64,000 nucleotides of DNA from assembly GCA_029844215.1 (NCBI GenBank), contig CM056724.1, positions 75,473,093-75,537,092 of the forward strand, given 5' to 3'. The translations under genes and the position numbers were made by a program. This DNA comes from Przewalskia tangutica (taxonomy: Eukaryota; Streptophyta; Magnoliopsida; Solanales; Solanaceae). Below are positions 59,196 through 64,000 of this stretch, piece by piece (position 1 is the first letter of the stretch; every line of letters starts with the position of its first letter). Below the pieces are notes generated by a model. It did not search any database, was not told the DNA's origin, and saw nothing but the letters and a program-made list of their open reading frames with translations.

Positions 59196-59259
59196 TATGT
59201 TATATATTTATATTATTACGGGGTAAACCCCGGGTTATTACTTATGCCATGGATTTGCT

Positions 59260-59475
59260 ACCCATGATGCGAGTGCGGCGCTTGCACTCATGCGGATCCG
59301 AACCACAGGATCCATGCGAGTGAAATAGTCCCATGCGAGTACGGCGATGGTACTCATGCGGGTCCACAGGATCCATGCGGGTGAAATAGTCTCATGCGGG
59401 TGAAATAGTCCCATGACGAGGTGGATGACCTCATGCGGGTCCACAGGACCCATGCGGGTGAAATAGTCCCAGGAG
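59260..59475 (+). repeat. Second repeat cassette of LTR F
   Basis: Units containing CATGCGGGTCCACAGGA and CATGCGGGTGAAATAGTCC, shared with LTR V (21185-21335). Confidence 0.85.
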
Positions 59476-60093
59476 TAGGATTGCTTAATGATACTACTGC
59501 GAGGTACCTGCTTTGATCGTGAGCCTCCTATTTTTATGCTATAAGTTTTATACTCGTTACTCTCATTGTTAGTAAGGCACTGCAAGGAAATTGATTTTTA
59601 TCTATGACTCAAATTATTTTTGACTTATGACATTACTACGGTATCTTCCAGTTTTACATACTTGGTACGTTGTGTACTGACCCCCTTCCTCGGGGGCTGC
59701 ATTCATGCCGCAGGTAAGGGAAAGCAGGTGGTAGATCCTCATTCCTAGGATCTTTTACTCAGGTGTCAGGAGCTCCATTTCTTCGGAGGCTCGACTTTTG
59801 GTATGGTTCTCCCTGGTGTTATTGATGTTTTGTATATTCAGGGGCATGACGGGGCCCTGTCCCGTCATAGTGTTACTCCTTCTTAGAGGCCTGTAGTCTT
59901 GTCATAACTTGGTTTGTTTAAGGATGTAACTGTTCGGTTTTATGTACTTTTGGGGTAGCCATTGTGGGCTAGACTATTTATATCATTATGGTTGTTTATT
60001 ATGAGTTTATATTCCGCTGGTTTTCTCTGATGTTGTGTCACAAGGGTGCCTGGGTTAAGGCACCGGTCACGGATCCGGGGTCGGGTCGTGACA

Positions 60094-61158
60094 AGATTGA
60101 CCTAGCAACTATGACGGGAGAGGGCCCCGCCATACCCCTGAATGTACAAGAACCTACAATCTCAGAGAATCATACCAAAAGATAAGCCTCCGGAGAAATG
60201 GAGCTTCCCAAAACGCAGAACTGTGACCCTAAGAGCGAGGATCAACAACCGGTGTACTTCTACCTGCGGCATGAACGCAGCCCCCCGAAGGAGGTCGATA
60301 ACAGTACCAAGTATGTGGCGAAAATCACGTAATGAAATCATAACAGTCTATATAAAATAGGAGATATGTATGATAACCAAACTACAGTACACAATATATA
60401 AGCAGTCATGTCAAGTCAGGGACGCATGCCCTCAAAGTCATCACTCAAATATAACTATGGGTCTCACACCCATAATATCAATCATGCCCGTGGAATTCCT
60501 TCCTCACTGCCGGCAGTCCATGATATAATATAACACCAATATGTATACATGAACATCAGGTCCCACCTGTGTCATAAAAACCGTACGGGCCAAGTAGGAA
60601 AGCCAACCACCAGATCCAGCCTGCATCATAAAACTGACCGGGGTAAGTACGAATGCATAGCTACTAGATCCAGCCTGCGTCAATCGATCGGCAAGTACGA
60701 AAAGCTACGGATCCACCGCCATCACGAGATATGACCGGGGCAAGTACGGAAGCCATCTACCAGAGCCTGCCGTACCAACTATGCTATAGAATCGGCGGGC
60801 AAGTTTAAAGCTAACCACGGATCCAGACTGCGAATCGTCGAGGCAAGTACGGAAGCTAACTACCAGATCCTGCCTGCGTCACTAAACCTCATGGAGAGCT
60901 AGTCCATGGAATAACAATAACAATTGAAGCATACCCGTGGGCCACCCAACGTGTCAGTATGTCCAAGTAAATAACACGATAACAATCATAGTGGAAGCAT
61001 ACCCGTGGACCATCCAGCAAAGTCGGTATGTCCAAGTAAACAACAAGATAATTGGCCCTCCATCGAGAGACGCGGTAGCATAGAAATACCATACTTGCAC
61101 AACAAAGGCTATCACAACTAGCATAGGCAAGTTTAACATACTTTTAGACTTTCATTTT
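60094..61158 (-). mobile_element. LTR G, continued to the LTR H insertion
   Basis: Resumes with TSD copy AGATT and family text (ACTATGACGGGAGAGGGCCC, CCCCCGAAGGAGGTC). It carries a degenerate cassette at about 60555-60890 with GATCCAGCCTGCGTC and CGGGGCAAGTACG units of about 60 bp. A shorter repeat at about 60920-61050 contains GAAGCATACCCGTGG. It stops at 61158, where LTR H begins. Confidence 0.84.
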
Positions 61159-62124
61159 TGTTACACCCCGTAGTTTCAGGGTATGTATATGAGGACGTGT
61201 GCAAGAGAATGTGACTCTAGATTTGAAAAGGAAGAAAGATTTCTTTTTCCTACGGAAAATGTTCCGAACCTCGTGAAGGAAAAATGTTTATTATTGGGAA
61301 TTGGATTCTCAATTTTGGTATTTGAGACTTGTAGAATTTATAAGAATTATGGATTTTATTTTTCAGAATTGGTCACGTGGGGCCCACGGGAAAAATTTAC
61401 GGTTTTGTGGGGGCCACATTATTTTTGAGATTTTGGCCAATATGGATGTTTTTGGGATATGAAATAATTTTGGGCCAATGAGAAAGTGACATGTGTCCCT
61501 CCCCACTTGTGTAGCAAAGGTGTATGTATAGGTATATGTATTTGTACATGTATAAGTATTGGTTGAAGACAAGGTGGGGGGGAGGGGTGTGTGTTTCGGC
61601 CAAGGGGGGGTGGAGGTTATGAACCAAGGGCTTCAAGTGGACAAGTGGAGGAAGATATTTGTAAGATATTTGTGAGATATTTGTGAGATATTTGTGTGGA
61701 CAAGTGGCTTGTGGGACCCACAAATACTTGTCCCCAATCTCAACCACACACTTGCTTGCATCATAGCCATTGGTTGTCTTATAAATACACCCCTTGGGAT
61801 TGCAAGACTTCATCAACACTTAGAGAATTTCCAAGACACAAAAATACTCCCTCCCTTTGATAGTGCTCTCGGCACCTCCCCACTTTGTGAAGAACAATTC
61901 TTCAATTGTTGTTGTTTAATCCCAAATACCTTAGCCAAGTGTCCCTAGTAGTGTTCTAAAGATATCCCAACACAAAGATCCCGGAAATACTACGTTAATC
62001 TGATAGTCGCAAAGTGAAGCCCTAGGGTGATCTTCATATTTTTGGATGAAGTGTTAAAAGAAGTTGGTTAAGAACTTCTAAGGGTTGCTTTGAGTGGAGT
62101 GGAATGTAAGGAATAGGAGCTAAC
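61159..62124 (+). mobile_element. LTR H, left part
   Basis: Starts TGTTACACCCCGTAGTTTC, preceded by ATTTT (61154-61158). It contains a TATA box at 61780-61787 (TATAAATACACC), about 620 bp in. It is interrupted at 62125 by LTR I, and its continuation is outside the window. Confidence 0.85.
61780..61787 (+). promoter_or_regulatory. TATA box of LTR H
   Basis: TATAAATA in the context GTCTTATAAATACACCCC, followed by CTTCATCAACACTTAGAG, the same order of motifs as in other family promoters. Confidence 0.6.
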
Positions 62125-64000
62125 TGTTATACCCCGTATTTCCAGAGTATGTACGTAAGGGAATACATACAAAAGTCTAGCCTTAATGTTTAGGCACAAA
62201 ACGTTTTTCTTGGGCACAACTCACAAAACGAATAGTTTTCCGACGAAACGTTTCCACAGCTTTCGTAGGGCAAATTCCGGCTATGCCATTTCTAATTTTT
62301 GCGGATTTTTCCGAGAGACGAAACATTTTGGACCAACGGGAGGGCGACACTTGGCACCCTCCAATTGGTGGACTTGAAATCGTCCATTGGACGAATTGGA
62401 CAAAGTGTGGCACGTTTTTTGTGCCTTTGCACAAGTCAAGGAGTTGGTAGGATATTTTGTGTTTGGACACTTGCCTAAATCTTCACCCTACACTTGCCTT
62501 GCACTTGGCATCATCTTGGCCCTTGGTTGGCCACTTCTTGACCTATAAATACCCCCTTAGAGATGAAGAGTTCTTCATCCACAAATTACTTCCAAGTCTT
62601 GAAAAACCCTCCCCTCTCCTTTAAGCTTGTTCGTCCAAAGCTATCCCCCCCCCCTTGAGTGAGTTTGGCCGAGGGCCTTCCCCCCTCTAGCCTAGACGAA
62701 ATCTACCCCCCCTCCCTTGGTAGAAAAGTTGCCTTCTTGTATTGTTATAATGCCCAAAATACCCTAGCCCAAATCCCTTAGTACTTAGTAGAAGTTGTGA
62801 AAAACTTCTAAGTTTTCCTTGGAGCATACAACTTAGGAGCAAAACCTTGCTCAGGCGCGACTTTATCTAGGATATTATTGGGCTTACCGAGGTAACTAAT
62901 CCTAACCCTCTTTTGAATTAGAGAATACTTACTGTAGTAGTATAAGAATAAGTATTAGATACTTAGAAGAATATTGCAGAATAGAATTGAATCATTATCA
63001 CAGTGAAGGGTTTAAAGAAGAATAATCAAATTACTTACATGAATTGTTTTCACAATAGACTTGAGTAGCTCACCGGGTAGGGAAATCGCCCAATTTTCGT
63101 AGGATATAGAACCATCTGTTTAGAATTGTTTACAAAGTAGTCCGAACGTTGATAGGCGTGTCGACTATTATAAATTTGATTCTCTGCGCGACATATTCAA
63201 CTTGGCGGTGGTTTTCACGAGAAGGTATGTGATTCTTCCTAAAGCATGATATTTTACAATATATATATAGTACGGTAGACGTACATGTGTTAACTGAATA
63301 ATACTTACGGCAATGCCTCACGGCTTAAGCCTGAATAATAAAGAACTGAAAGCATTTCAAAAGAATACTGAATCATTTTTAACAGAAGAGAACTAATTGG
63401 TTTTTAAAACGGAAGCTTAAGAGTTATACTAGCTTTATGGGAAGTTAAGTATAACCACTTAAGATTGATAAAAGAAACAGTTTGCCTATGTGTTTATAAC
63501 AGACTTATATTGAATTGTGAAAAGAATAATAAGATGGTTTGATAAGTAGACATGATATGATGCTATGTGTGTTAGTGTCTTTTAACGTTTGTATAAGAGA
63601 GTATTCTTGTTGTGCTTATGTTGTTTAAAGATAAGATGTTATGTTAGTGTACTATCACTCACCTCTTGACATATTACCGGGGGTTAAGCTGCCCTCCGAT
63701 GCGGGGTAGACTCAGGCGGTCTGGGACCATGATTCGAGAACACCTCATGCGGGTCCAGGGGACCTATGCGGAGCTACGGGAGTTCCAGGTTAGTGATGCG
63801 GGGTTATACCTCATGCGGTCTATGTGGCCATGCGGACTACGAGTCGGGGCGATGCCGAGGAGTAGCTACCCTCGATGCGGGTTATGTACCTATGCGGGCC
63901 TATGTGAGTGGCCTATGCGGACTACGAGAGTCGTGATTAGGCTTGCATGGTGATACTACGCAATTGGCCTGCTACGATCATTCGCAGCCTAGAAAAGACC
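62125..64000 (+). mobile_element. LTR I, cut by the window end
   Basis: Starts TGTTATACCCCGTATTTCC, preceded by CTAAC (62120-62124). It has TATAAATA at 62545-62552, C tracts near 62643-62653, and a hairpin-like TAGCTTTATGGGAAG module near 63430. A cassette at about 63690-63950 (ATGCGGGTCCAGG, CTATGCGGA, CTACGAG) resembles those of S and dimer LTR3. It is the innermost visible level at the right side. Confidence 0.87.
62545..62552 (+). promoter_or_regulatory. TATA box of LTR I
   Basis: TATAAATA in the context GACCTATAAATACCCCC, about 420 bp from the LTR start. Confidence 0.62.

Larger units (their letters stand above)
57443..60093 (+). mobile_element. LTR F (2651 bp), solo, nested in LTR G
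   Basis: Flanked by TSD AGATT (57438-57442 and 60094-60098). It ends GGGGTCGGGTCGTGACA. Its start reads TTTTATACCCCGTGG where the family has TGTTATACCCCGTA, so the terminal TG is altered. The U3 is unusual in holding a GC-rich block. The rest follows family order with two repeat cassettes. It has no internal region. Confidence 0.88.

Overview
This window is plant heterochromatin with no host gene. I infer a flowering plant, probably a eudicot and perhaps an asterid, at low certainty. The basis is initiator-Met-tRNA primer binding sites, Ty3/gypsy gag of the chromovirus type, and a plant L1-type LINE. Almost every base belongs to one extended family of very long LTRs (about 2.2-3.8 kb each). 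On the plus strand the family LTR starts TGTTATACCCCGTA or TGTTACACCCCGTA and ends GGGTCGTGACA. Reversed copies start TGTCACGACCCG and end GGGGTATAACA. The copies are inserted into one another with 5-bp target-site duplications (TSDs). I count 17 LTR insertions and one LINE, labelled here by letters.

Layout, left to right. LTR X occupies 1-586 and 12488-14470 and is split by element A (587-12487, minus strand), whose right LTR is split by solo LTR S (7226-10661). Then come the right ends of five LTRs that enclose one another: X to 14470, Y to 15541, Z to 17244, W to 18474 and V to 21926. V carries a 5'-truncated LINE at 18966-20806. Host LTR U (minus) shows at 21927-22549 and 35206-35600, split by solo LTR D (22550-35205). 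D is itself split by element C (22769-31744). The 5' LTR of element E1 starts at 35601 and ends at 56544. Inside it are a deleted solo LTR E2 (35954-38181) and a tandem dimer LTR-internal-LTR-internal-LTR (41366-56269). E1's internal region (56545-57215) is cut by LTR G, which holds LTR F (57443-60093) and then LTR H (from 61159). H is cut by LTR I (62125 to the window end). The deepest visible stack is U > V > W > Z > Y > X > A > S, eight levels.

The elements with both LTRs (A, C and the dimer) keep a primer binding site, a decayed gag and a polypurine tract. They lack protease, reverse transcriptase and RNase H, so they look like gag-only non-autonomous elements (TR-GAG or LARD type). One unit of the dimer still carries a broken integrase tail, which points to a chromovirus ancestor. 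Each LTR has a TATA box about 400-650 bp from its U3 end, a very long transcribed R-U5, and a tandem-repeat cassette whose repeat unit differs between subfamilies. The most notable features are the self-nesting, the dimer with a chimeric middle LTR bounded by a single TSD, the swappable repeat cassettes, and a conserved hairpin module. Many copy-to-copy differences are CAG>CGA, CTG>TCG and CC/CCG deletions, which may be methylation-linked basecalling error.
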